This document shows positions 10,001-22,800 of a DNA stretch of 64,000 bases, piece after piece; position 1 is the stretch's first letter; each line of letters starts with the position of its first letter. Origin of the DNA: Beta vulgaris subsp. vulgaris (Eukaryota; Streptophyta; Magnoliopsida; Caryophyllales; Amaranthaceae); the NCBI RefSeq assembly GCF_026745355.1, contig NC_079205.1, forward strand, positions 48,699,735-48,763,734, read 5' to 3'. The notes under the pieces were generated by a model. It was not told the DNA's origin, did no database searches, and saw only the letters and a program-made list of their open reading frames with translations. Both the position numbers and the translations under genes were made by a program.

Positions 10001-13000
10001 ATGAAGGCAGAGAATTTGCTTATATACGTGGCTTTGCATTTCACGCAAACAGCAGAAATATTAATTTTTAAATTTTGGGGGGCAGGCCCCCTAGGACTTT
10101 TCATGGATCCGCCCCTAAAGGGTGGGAAGCAAAAGGATGTGGAGGGAAGTTAATTTGGTTTACTAAGAGAGGAAGGCAAATGAATCCTTGCAATTCTTGG
10201 TTTTCCCTTCCCTCATACTGTACCCAAACAAGGAAAATTGAGTCCCCCCACTTTCCCTACAAAATCCCCTATCCAAACAAACTATCACTAATTTGTCCTT
10301 GGTAGTTGGTATTTGCATCTTCGATACTTGTTCTTCAGTTTGTTTGGGAAGGGTTGCCTCATACAACCAAAGATATTCTTGTAACATGGACAAAAAGGAT
10401 GAAGAAAGGTTAAATTCTTGACTCGTAGTTGATAATTATAGTTGATGGTGTTTGTTTTAAGATATAAATCAACAACCTTTTGGGGATAGAGCTTGGTTGT
10501 GTCAATGGTAATATTTTTTCTGGAACCTATTGTATAGCTGGAGCAAAGTTTTATAAACCCAGTGACTCTGAATTTGGCTTTCGCTCTCCTTTTATATGTA
10601 AAGATTTCGTAAGTACATTTTTTGGTTTTCCTTTTGATATATAAATCTATTATTTATCTCTCCTGCCCACAAATTACCGTTCTTCCTTCACACAAAGAAA
10701 GCCTAGAACTCTTGGTATCAAGAAGAGTATGAGAGCTTTATTAGTCCAGAGCTTCATTATGGTTCATGCTAGAACAGATAGATTATGGAAGGGCATTATT
10801 CATGTTTTCTTAAGGGTTTGATGTTATTGGTAATGAATTTGAATAGAATGAGCCAATGAGGACATGCCATTTTTACAAAATGTTAGGAATTTGGTGATTT
10901 CATCGTCTAACATGTAAGATAACTTGTTATAAAGTACAATGGTATTTCCTGCCGTCCAAATAGGGCCAAACTCATTTCTATCTCTATCTTCCCAATAAAT
11001 CGTGGAGGAAGGTTGATACCCTGTGAAGTTGGCAGAATCACAACCTTTTTCTTTGTCTATTCATTGCATTTTTGTTTTCATTTTTTCTAGCCATGTTTTT
11101 CTTTAAAATTAGATAGACTCTCTGGATATTAATAAAAATAGTTAATCAATTAATCCCTCAAACTGTGGTCTATTGTGATAGCATCATGCGTAGTGGAATT
11201 TGGAGCATGTCATGGAGAATTACACGCGAATTATATTAGCCTCATATCAGAATTTTCTGTTTATAGAGCCTAGATGGTTTCATTATTATGCTTTTTTGTT
11301 GTTTGTACACTTCTCTTCAAGTGTTGTTATGTTAATATATGTGATAGTCTTTATTTGGCTTTGAGAGCTTAAATTAGTTATCTTCCCGTATAAGACTAAT
11401 CCTCTTGCTTGGGCTATTGCTGTGAAACTGAGGACCCATATTATTATGCCTTTTTTCTTTTCCATGTATCATCTTATTGATCAAGTTCTTATGAGAGTAA
11501 TTAAAATTTAATACTCTACTTTAACTATTCTAAATCATCTTGTTTTGGAATTAAAATGCAGCTACGGTCATTGTCAAGTCCAAGTGAAATTGCTCATAAT
11601 GAGGATATTTTGCGGATCTTTTTGATGGCTTGTGAGGTTAGAACTGTGAAGTTGAGTGTTATTGGACTTTCATGCCTCCAGAAGCTAATATCTCATGATG
11701 CTGTTGCTCCCTCAGCACTGAAGGAGATACTATTTACCTTGAAAGAGGTAAGCGGTACTTTATTGCTTTTTGGCGTCCCCTTCGAAGTTGATTTTAAACA
11801 TATTAAGTAATAGAAGATGGTATAGTGATTATTACGTAATAGATTGTTTACCATGTGTTGGGATTTGAAGTTGTGGTTTGCCATGCTTATTTCTGCTTTG
11901 AGGTTGATGTTTGATTGTATTTACCCCTAGCCCTTGTTTTGTGTATAGCTGACATCCTGTTGGGGCCTTTCTTATGCATTTTTCTACCCCCTCCATATCA
12001 ATTTGAATGTCCATAACTCTGACTTGCACCTGATAGAACTTGTCAAATTGAGGAGGAGGTTCCTTCCTGAAAGTGAATCACATGTGTCTGCTAGAGGCCA
12101 ATCTCTGTTGAATTTAAGTAATAAGAAATTTGTCAAACAATAATTACATCATCTTTTGCTAAGGCTTCTTTTTCTGCATTACGCGTTGCAAATATTGATT
12201 GGTTTTGTAAATGTTGAAGTATGTCTGGTTTTTTATGGTTGTCACAGTTTGTTGCTGTCACCCATTGGTAATTCCCAGGCTGCCTCATTATTGTGCACCT
12301 CAATGTTTCTTATTATTATGACTGTTAATTTACTGCAGCATGCTGAAATGACTGATGAGACAGTACAGCTGAAGACCCTCCAGACCATATTAATCATATT
12401 CCAGTCTCACATGCATCCAGAAGATGAGGTGATCTTTCATCATTTCTGGTTCATTTCAATTTTTTTTGTAGATAATTTTGTCCGGAAGCACCTAATACTT
12501 GTTTATTTGCTCTTCCTAGGATAGTACGGCTCAAGCTCTTGGGATTTGTCTCCGGCTATTAGAAAGTAATCGTTCATCGGATAGTGTACAGAAGTAAGAT
12601 ATTTCTATTTGTTAGCTATTTCCCATCTTTCCAATTACTAATATAAATTTCCAATTTGTGTTTCCTGATCAACTTATATTCCACATCATGAATCTCATTA
12701 TTAATTTCCAGTACTGCAGCAGCTACTTTTAGACAAGCCGTGGCCTTGGTTTTTGACCATGTGGTCCATGCAGAGTCACTACCTTCAGGAAAATACAGTT
12801 CTGGAGGTCAAATCTTTCGAACAAGCTCTGTTACCGGGGATGTTAGCCGCAGCATCCGTCGTTCAGAGTACGTATCATTCTGCTGGCAACTTTACCGTTC
12901 TGAAAGTGGCATTTTGTCCTGATCATCTGATTTGATGAATTTCCCGCACGAGTTCTGTATATTTGGGCAAGCTGATAGTCTTTTCCCTGACATACTACTT

Positions 13001-16000
13001 ACTAGTGATGTTGCTCTGTTATTATCTGGATATTATTTCTTTGTATTAGCATCTCACTCACAGGGGTATTGACAGCGAATATGATACTGTAGCTGGAGTA
13101 ACACCTGTGACAAGGGAAAGCCTTACGAAAGCTGGAACAGTTGGGCTTCGTTTGCTTGAGGATCTGACGGCTCTTGCAGCAGGTGGATCTGTATGTGCTG
13201 GTTTGAAACTTGAAGTTCCTTTAAATTATTCCTATCATAACGGAACCTTAGTTCAGCTCAGTTTAGTGGAAGATGAAGATGTCTTTGCTGTCATTTAATT
13301 CAAGTGCTCTCATTTAAGAATTCTGGGCTATAGTTTCCTTTGCTTATAATAATGGATCGATACTGCGTTTCAGGCGACTTGGTTACGTATCAGTTCTGTT
13401 CAACGATCCTTTGCTCTTGACATACTCGAGTAAGGAATTATCCCTTTCTTTCGCTCTAATGTGTTCTTTCGTATTTATTAGGTTTATATTTTGGTTTACA
13501 TGATAAGGAGAAAGATCCTACTGGACAAACAACTGTCGTAATTAACCAATTCAGCTATTAATAGGTCAGACCCTTTTGGGTTTAGGAGGGAGGAGGATAA
13601 GGCGAAATTCCCAATCCCAAAAAGGCCCTAATTGGGTTTGAATGTTTGATCCCATGACCTTCAGGTCATAGGAGGCATCCCTTATACTACTTGGTACGTA
13701 TGACTTAAATATTACAACCATGGGGACATTGAATTCTAAAAGATTCATGGTCTTGGTGCATTGCACCCTAGTAAGTGTGTCTGATGAAGATAAATGCGAA
13801 GATGTAAGAATTATGGGTGATAGTTATGCCTTTTGAACTCTAGCACGTACTGTTTGATGCTAAATTGAATGCGCCATCTAATTATGAGAATGAAAAGATA
13901 TGAAATTGATGCTGCACTACATAACCATGAAATTTAGCATGTGCCAACTATAATGATTACAATATCTCCACCACATTATTGTCTTTACAGGTGTCAGGTG
14001 ATAAATGAACTCCCTTGATTTTGTAGAATAAAAAACTCCATGATGGCATGAGGGATTGAGCTTTTTGTCACTAGCCCTCCTTTCTATTTGGGCGGCACCC
14101 CCTTGGTTCTTTCACATCTAATTCTATATGTACTTATCATAAAAGAGAAAATGTTAATTATTATAGTATCATTCAAGTTAACATTAAAGAATAATTACTG
14201 CAATACAGGTGGATATTTGCGTCATTGCAGTCAACCACACATGAGCCATAATATACTTTTTTGACCTCATCAATATTTTCTTTAAGCTTTTGCACACTAA
14301 GCTTTTGCTCACTGCTCACTGCCACTGTGCACTGCGCGCACAACTCTGTGCAACTGGGCGCCCCACACCTTGCCCGCACACCGCACAGTGCTGAGTAACC
14401 TTTTCTAGAATAGAATGTGTTCACTAAAAAAAAAGAAGAAATGAAAGCACAGATATGATTGCGGTAACGGTCACAGTGATGCGGGAACGGGATGATGCGG
14501 TTGTCGTACCGCCAAATATCGGCTTAAACCATGAGATATCCCTAGAGCCCGCTTAAAATGCGGTTGTTTACACCTTTACAATGCGGGTAGTATCGGTTCA
14601 GTAGATCTGAAAACCATTACGACACGGGGTATACGATACGATGCGGCCTTGTTCTAACACCATGGGACAGGGTTTTCTATGACAGAAATCAAGAATGACA
14701 AGTTTGCTAGCAGCATTACAGAGTGTCTGAAGAGTATCCTTGAAAGATCACCATAGAGTTCTGGTAGAGTGACACAACACTACTCTATATTCTCTATCCC
14801 ACGAATTCTAAGAACAACTCCCTCCGTTTCCAATTAGACTTCCCATTTCTTTCGGGATCAAGTATTGAGGAGAAGTTCTAGGTGGGCCTGAAGGTTGCAT
14901 AAAATTGGAATAAAAAATTGCAGTTGGTACATTATTCATAAATTCTTTATTGAGGAGAGAGATTGTAAGTGGGTAAGTGAGTGGACCCATGATTGATTTA
15001 TGGGAAATTGAGTAATATAATAAATAATAGAAGGTAAACAATATTTTAATGAGTGGACCCATGCCAAATAAGGAAATGGAAAATGTATTTGGGACATCCA
15101 TAAATGGAAATATGGAAAATCTATTGGAGGACACAGGGAGTAATAGTTTATCTTTTCTGAAATCCTCTCATTCCTGTCTAGCCCACAAAACCCAAGGATT
15201 GGCCAAGGAAATTAATTGTTCCTCTTACTCCTAGCTAATATGGCATTATTGACTGGCAGATGTTGCAGAAAAGAGGGAGCGGCATTGTTGTTATGTGGTT
15301 TATATTCACAAAGAAAACAGCAAATGCCATTTGACAAACTCTGCCCAAAATATGATAAATCAAGAATTGCATTGAAACGGGTAAATGTGAGATGAATTGC
15401 ATTTAGCGGAGGAGGTTGAGGGTGAACAATAGAAACTGAGACAGAAAGAAGTTTGACAGGCAATCGTGTTCCTGGTAAGAACGGGCCTGATGGAAGTACT
15501 AAGAGAAGGCATGGAGCTGAAGAGTGGTGGAAGCTAGGTAAACAACAGTAGAAAGGGATGAATTATTGGCCAACTAGAAGTAGACGGGGAAGAACTGTAG
15601 AGGCAGCAGTAGAAGAACTGTAGAGGCAGCAGTAGAAACATAAGGAAGCGGCCAAGGGTTTTTTTTTTTTTTTTTTCCTTCTCAAAGGATGATGGGTGGG
15701 AAGAATTGTTGGAGCCTGGAGGTTACAATTGCCATGGGGTTTCTGCCTCTTTTAGATGAATCTTAGGGGGGGGGGGGTAAAGCAGCTACTGAACGGTCTC
15801 AAGGGCAAATTTGGATTTGTTTGTGGAAGGTGAAAAGGAGCGGTGAAGAATGGAAGCTTGGATCGTGGATTAAGATTATATAAGGAAGGACGTGAAAGTT
15901 GGGGGGCAGGAGTCATAGTTACCGAAGGAGCTATCCCCTGAAACTTTCAGCTGATACTGGAGAGAATAGGTGATTAATTCCATTTTGTCATGTCCCTATA

Positions 16001-16809
16001 CAACAATAGTACAATTAAGCATCTCCACACGCTCATGTAATGCAGGATCATCTTTAATTTTCCATTTAGATATTGACCTAGTAAAAATACAGTTACAACC
16101 ATTATGATTTGAATCATTCAGTTTGACCTTTTTAATTGGGTGCTTTTGGGATTTGTGCAACTAGCATGACCAAATCTTCTGAGCTATTGCTGCCAAATCT
16201 GTTAATCTTTTGTGCAGGTTTGTTTTATCAAATTATGTGGCCGTTTTCAGAACACTGGTTCCATATGAGCAGGTAATTACGTGTCTCCATCAGACGCGCC
16301 TCCATGCAGTTGTGTTGGTAAATCTTACTTTGAGTCTATATCCTAAAAGGTGGGTTGAACGATGCAGGTCTTGCGCCATAAGATATGTTCTCTTTTGATG
16401 ACTTCTCTTCGCACCAATGCCGAGGTAACACCCTGTTGTGTATGCTATTGTTGTAACCATGTAGTTTGAGAGTAATATCAAATTGTTCAATTTCATTATC
16501 TTTCTGCCAGCTTGAAGGAGAAGCAGGAGAGGCCTTCTTTCGCCGCTTGTTGTTGCGTTCAGTTGCTCACATTATCAGGCTATACAGTTCATTTCTTATC
16601 ACTGAAACTGAGGTATATTAGTCGTTTCTACTACTTAATTATGGATGGAAGAGATGATTGATACTTATATATTAGTGCTTTATTACACCCATTAAGAATA
16701 GATAGCTTTAGAAATGGGGCACCTGTTTCTTTGTCATAAAAGAAAGTATAATTGTCTTGATCCAAAGTAGTCCTCGCAAATATTTCTCTTGCATATGTAT
16801 TATGTATAT

Positions 16810-16849
<40 letters not shown>

Positions 16850-19800
16850 AGTAGGTTGCATGTGATTAGGGCGGTCAATTGATCTGCATCTAGACTCTGA
16901 TGGAGCAATTGCAAGTCCAATTGAGATCATGGCGACCAGCTCGCATGGCTATTCCTTAGGTGTTTTGGATGGACAACAAGTCCTCTAATCTTTTTGGGAT
17001 AGATTTGTTTTTCCACTTTTGCATTTCTCTGGAATCAACTTCTTTGTTGTTATAGGGATCGGGTTAATATTATGATTAAATCGTTTTAAGAGACAAAATG
17101 ACAACCCTTTCTGAGAACAATGACGAGTGGAAGAAGGTTACATTTTATATAAAGGGAGGATTTCTTTGGTTTTGATATGTGATAATTGAATCGTTTAGCT
17201 CATTACGTAGTTTTGCTACAGATTGAAGTGATTGCGATGATTTGTTTATGTTATGATGTCTCGAGGAGTAGAATGATCATATGATTTGGTGGAACTATGT
17301 TTTGTAATAACATGGTGAAAAAGAGGCGTGGTTTTGCTTTTATGACATCTTAAAACATGTTTATAGTGTAGATTAGAAGTAGTCATGGGTTGTCCTTGCC
17401 TTTCTGTGCCTTTTGAAAAGGGTGATTACCAGTATGCCACCTTGAATATTAATTTATGTTCTTTTAAATTAAGTTCCATCATCTATGATATCCTTTTTGG
17501 ACCTTTTCCCTATGTCTTTATCAGTGTTCCTATACAGTGTATAAAACAGCGCACCTAGGTGGTGATGCACAAGACGTTTTGGGTCAAGCCTTTTTTTGGA
17601 TTAGGCGAAGTGATTTTAAAGAGATGCACTTTGGGGGAAAACAAAAGTGCATTAAGGCGCACCTAAGGCCATTATTATTTTTTCTTTTGCATAAAATTTT
17701 ATTAATCTTCCTTAGGCGCGCCTAAGGCGCTCCTAGGCGCACTAGTATCCTTATTGCCTCAATGCGCCTTGAGCTTTTCTTATGATTGTTCCTATATCAC
17801 AATCTAGACAACAGCTAATGCAGTATAGTTAATGCGTTAACACAAATTTCCATCATCAACTTGCATGTTATAACCCATTGGACAAGAATTTGAGAAGGGT
17901 CTACCAACTATTGTGGTTTTCTGTTTAACATACGGTTGAAGTGATTTGATGATAGCTTTGCGTGTAGATGGCATATTGCTGTTTGACGAGAAAGGGATTC
18001 TCACTCCTCATCTGAAATCGTTGTCTAAAGAACTAGCTAAGGAGAGGGGTAGAATGGGTAATTTCGATTAAGGGTAGCTTGATGAAGAAGTAGAGAATTA
18101 GTTAGAGGAGAGATAGTGTAGCAAGAAGAAGCTATGGTGGTCGGACTTCGAGACCTATGTTTGACACAGATTTGTGTCCAAGTATCTGACTCGGCAATTT
18201 TGTGGAACGTTTTCATTTATTTTTGGCCCAAATGAAGTTTCTTACCCATGTTTGAGTGTAAGGATCTGACACGGGTATCTGAGGTGAATTAAGGGAAAGG
18301 GAATAACTTGTCTGTAGATTAAGGGGAATGTAGAGTAAAAGGGATTTGTGATGATTGTCTTGGTTGCTTAGTTGTGGGGGAGATTAAGCATCTCAAAAGC
18401 TTGAACCTATTTTTAAATTTTACAGGTTCTAATTTATTATTTCATAATCTTCTTCTTCTCCTGGTTTTCTTTAGCTCATAGTAGTTGGTATCACAGTGGT
18501 TCTGTCTAGGATTCTTAATGGAACCTAATAGTGAGCCAAAGTAGATTTAGTGGAACAGAAGGTTTCTAGATTCCAGGAGACTAAACTGAGATAACTCGCA
18601 GACTTCTGACTGGCCTTGCAGATCTCTTGAAATTTTGATCCCACAAGTTCGGGAAACTAGATTCCAGAAGTCCGGACAAGGCTAACATGTCAATTTAGTC
18701 GTTTGAGTACCTTTTTATCAGATTAGTATACAACCTCATTTAGAGGTAATCAGCATTACCTCGCCGGGCCCAAAAAAACCCGGATTTGGACAAAAAAAGG
18801 GCTTTGGGGCTTGGGCAGTACAAAACCAAACTTTATGGCTAAAATTTGGTCCGAGCGGGTTTTGGCGCAAAAAATGGCCTGATCATATCCCGACCCATGA
18901 TCAGCATCCCACTTCTCACCCTTCTCGAAACATCAGGCGTGCTTCATTTGAGTAGCAGCTCCTTGTTGGAGAGAGTTGGTATTCCTCACAATAACTTAGC
19001 CATGAAAGAAAATTTAAGCAAATGGTCATGGAAGGATATTAGGTTTTGAGTAGACTAGGTGTAGAGGATAGTGGAGAGGGATAAGAATCAGAATTGTCCA
19101 CAATAAGAGGAGAGTAGAGAGAGAGAAAATCATGAAGAAATTTTGAAGAAATAATTTTGATTTAGTTGTTTGTTGTGACTTGTGAGAGTGAATCAAGCCT
19201 CTCAAAACCTTGAACCTATATTTGAGGATTTTCTTCTTTAATGTTTGCTTTTGAATCAAGCCTTTAAAACTTTTGAAGTTAGGAAAGGGAAAAAAAGTGT
19301 TTCGTGTCACCTTTTGTCCCACTTTTTGTTTCACACTTGTATGCCACTTTATTTTATTGGTTAGTAATATCACTATGGCCCACCAATTTCTATTCAAATT
19401 TATACACATTATAATCAACTAATTAGAATAAGTGGCACAATAATGGCACACAAAATGTAGGACAGAGTGGGTTAGCCATAATTTTGCTTGACAAAGGCAC
19501 CTACTATTTTAAACATTATCATAGGATCACTAACGAAAAGTGATTGTAGTTTATCTTTTGAAAGGCTCCGAACCCACATGGTTGAAATTCCTAGATCCGC
19601 CACTAGGCTAGTCTGATTCTTTTAAAGTCCTCTTTGTGAAGAGAACTGACCAAATTTTGATTTGGATTTTACTTTGCGAATCTCACAAGTCACAACTCAC
19701 AACTCACAAGTGGTTTCCTCAGTGGCTAGGTGTAGAAAAGGTTATTTCTTTACTGTTTCCATTTTTCTCTTAGTTTTGCTTATATCTCTCTGGTTTTAAC

Positions 19801-22800
19801 ACGAAGATAAACAAACTGAATCTTACAATCTTTCAGTTGTTTCCTCCCTACTCCCTGTGGTCCCTAGCTAATACAATCTTTATGAAAATTGTTTTCTTTG
19901 ACTTTCATGGATACAACAATAGTACTTTTATATACTTATCCCATGCGCTTTTGAAATTTTCGCAGGTTTTTTTGAGTATGCTAGTTAGGGTCACAACTCT
20001 TGATCTTCCGTTGTGGCACCACATTCTTGTTCTTGAAATTCTGAGGGTATGTCAGATAAGTTTTCCTGTTTCTGCAGTGTTTCTTTGTTAACTTGATGTG
20101 GTGTCTTTGTGTATAATATGTGTGCAATATGGCAGGGCTTTTGCGTTGAAGTGAGAACAATGCGAGTTCTTTTCCAGACTTTTGATATGTAAGCATTAGC
20201 ACCATTCTTTTGTCTTATATGTTCAAATGTAGTGATTGGGTTTTCATATTTTACTTGCTTTAAGGACCATTCTTGACACATAATTTATGATAGGGTTTTC
20301 ATACTTGCTTACATTTCCTCCTACTTGACACATAATACCATGCTTGACATTAGTAGCTTGATTTGGATTTTCTTGGTAATAGTTTTATCTTTATATCCTT
20401 TATATATACTATCTCCATATTTTTTTAGTTGTATGCAAAGACCACACATCTGTTGATCCATGTTAATATCTTTCATTATGTATAAGTAAAATCAATAAAA
20501 GTTGATGTTATAATAATTTTATGCAACAAGACAAATTTAACAAGATTCCATATGAATATGTTTTTCCTTATGGATTAATAGAAGTAGGTCAAAGTGGAAT
20601 ATGTGAATAGTGTCAAAAGTCCATGTGGTAGAGCCAAAGGAAAACATAGGAAGTGTATTTAATAAGTGCAGGGAAATATATTAGAAACAAAAGACAGCAA
20701 AAGAGTTTCACCTTCCCACAAAGGAGTGACGGGCACAAAAACAGCAAATCCTTTACTGAATTTCCTTTTCTTAGGAACGTCTTCCCTGTGATTCCCTGTT
20801 ATTGATCCCAGTCTGAAACAGAGTTTTCTGGTCTTCAAGACCATCTACAATGCTTCCTTGTGGAGAAACCTTACTGCTGCCTACAGTAGCAACAAGTCCT
20901 TCATGGCCATATTCAATCACAAAAAACTGAAAATAGCTTTCTGTGCCCAATTTTTATCAATTGTAAGAAGGATAAGTTGGAATGGTATTATTCTTATATT
21001 AAGGAAACAGCTTCATGTACTGTCCCTCTTAGTAGACGTGGAAGTTCATTTTTCAAAGAATATTCTCCACACCGTAGATTATGCCAAAGTGGAATTCTTG
21101 ATCCATCTAACCTATCAATCCCATAGTTCGCTATTGCAAATATCTCATATTCCCTTAATTATCTGCAAGACTACAAGCAAATGAATATACATTATTATGT
21201 TAACTTTTCTTTAATCCTTATTCCTTATTGAAGATACTCTTGTTACATTTATCTTGAACACCAGAACTTTGAAGATTACAAAGGTGTCGCAGATATTCTT
21301 AGATTCCTTTTCAGGTTTGCAACAGATTGAAGTTCCACTTGCATAGAGCTAATCAGACCTTGCACTGGAGCATCTGAAATGCAACAACCTTGTGCAGCAA
21401 CCCAAATTCCTTTTTGATAATATTTAGTAGATAAGTTCACGACAGCTGTGGCCAAAAATGGACTAATGAGTAATGACAGAAGCACAAGCTACAAGCATTA
21501 ACAACCGGTTTCGTTTAACCTTATGTAAAAAAAAAGAAGCAGCGAAGAAAACAAGACACTAAGTTGTTGCGCTAACTTGCTAGCGCTGAGTAGTCTGTCG
21601 TACTTTTCCTTCCTGTTGCAAGGTGTATTTTCTGTGAAGGTTGAAGCCCGTATTTCAGTACTTTCTGATGTATGATAAAGATGTTTAAGAAATTATCCTT
21701 TAAATGTATAAAATTGAAAAAATTAGTATTGCTTGCAAAAGGAGGAAATGTTGAACGAAATCCTTTGAATGATCTTGACCAATTATTACCTTTTGTTATC
21801 TAGCCTAAATTATGAACTGAATCTCTAGGAACCCAAGCAATACGAATGTCGTGGAGAATATTGTGAAAGCTCTTGCACGTGTTGTCTCAAGTTTACAGGT
21901 AAGAGTTGCAAGGTATCATTGGACCTTGCTCCTCGAAATTCATTTTATACTTAGCCAATGTGATTTTTAAACTTTGGATTTTTTTTGAATAATCCCTTTT
22001 AATCTTCTGTTGATCTATGCTGGAAGTAAAAATTTATACACTATTATTCAGTTTAATAAGATATTAAGGTGATTTTGACTGCGTATGTCTTTGGGTAAGG
22101 TTCAAGACACAAGTGAAGAGAGTTTGGCAGCTGTCGCAGGGATGTTTAGTAGCAAAGCGAAAGGTGATTACTCTTAAGTTTGATGGATTTGAAGTGGACT
22201 TCAAGGATTCTTTTGTTGTAGTATGGGCATTATTTTTTAAGTTATACTATTATCCTTTCCATAATTGGCAGGAACTCTCGTTGATCAACAATTTTTTTGA
22301 ATCTAATTCTATCCTATTTGACTGGCCTTTATGTTGCTCTAACTTGTGTTATGGTAGGCATTGAGTGGATCCTGGATAATGATGCATCTAATGCTGCAGT
22401 ATTAGTCGCTAGTGAAGCTCATGCGATCACATTGGCAATTGAGGGTCTTTTAGGTGTGGTCTTTACAATTGCCACTTTGACAGATGAAGCAGTAGATGAC
22501 GGAGAGGTAACTTCCTTTGGTTGCTGTTAGTTTGATTGTCTCAATGGCTAACCTGCTCATCATATGCTTTAACTTGATTAACATTTGGTGCCAGCTTGAA
22601 TCCCCTAAATGTGAGTCTGACCCCCCTGCAAAGTTGACGGGGAAGACTGCAATTCTCTGTTATTCGATGGTTGATTCATTCTGGCTGACGGTACTTGATA
22701 CCCTCTCCCTGATCTTGGCAAGGTATGATGCTTTTCTGTTGAATCTCTTGACCTGAAACATTCCAACCCTCCATTCTAAGTTAAAGTTGATTTCAAAGAT

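Larger units (their letters stand above)
7159..11561 (+). other. MON2 intron 1 (4.4 kb)
   Basis: Large first intron with donor AAG/GTTTTT and acceptor AATGCAG/CTACGG. It contains the dispersed repeat at 8738-8933 and the nested element at 9376-10287. The remainder is AT-rich sequence without recognisable coding or RNA features. Confidence 0.85.
13430..16217 (+). other. MON2 intron 7 (2.8 kb)
   Basis: Holds the second copy of the dispersed repeat (14459-14664) and a Stowaway-like MITE (14818-15140). The remainder is T- and G-run-rich non-coding sequence. No RNA gene was seen. Confidence 0.85.

Noticed and set aside
17540..17770. AGGCGC/GCGCCT inverted motifs in MON2 intron 10 as a discrete element
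   Set aside because: No ends or target duplication could be defined; noted only in the intron entry.
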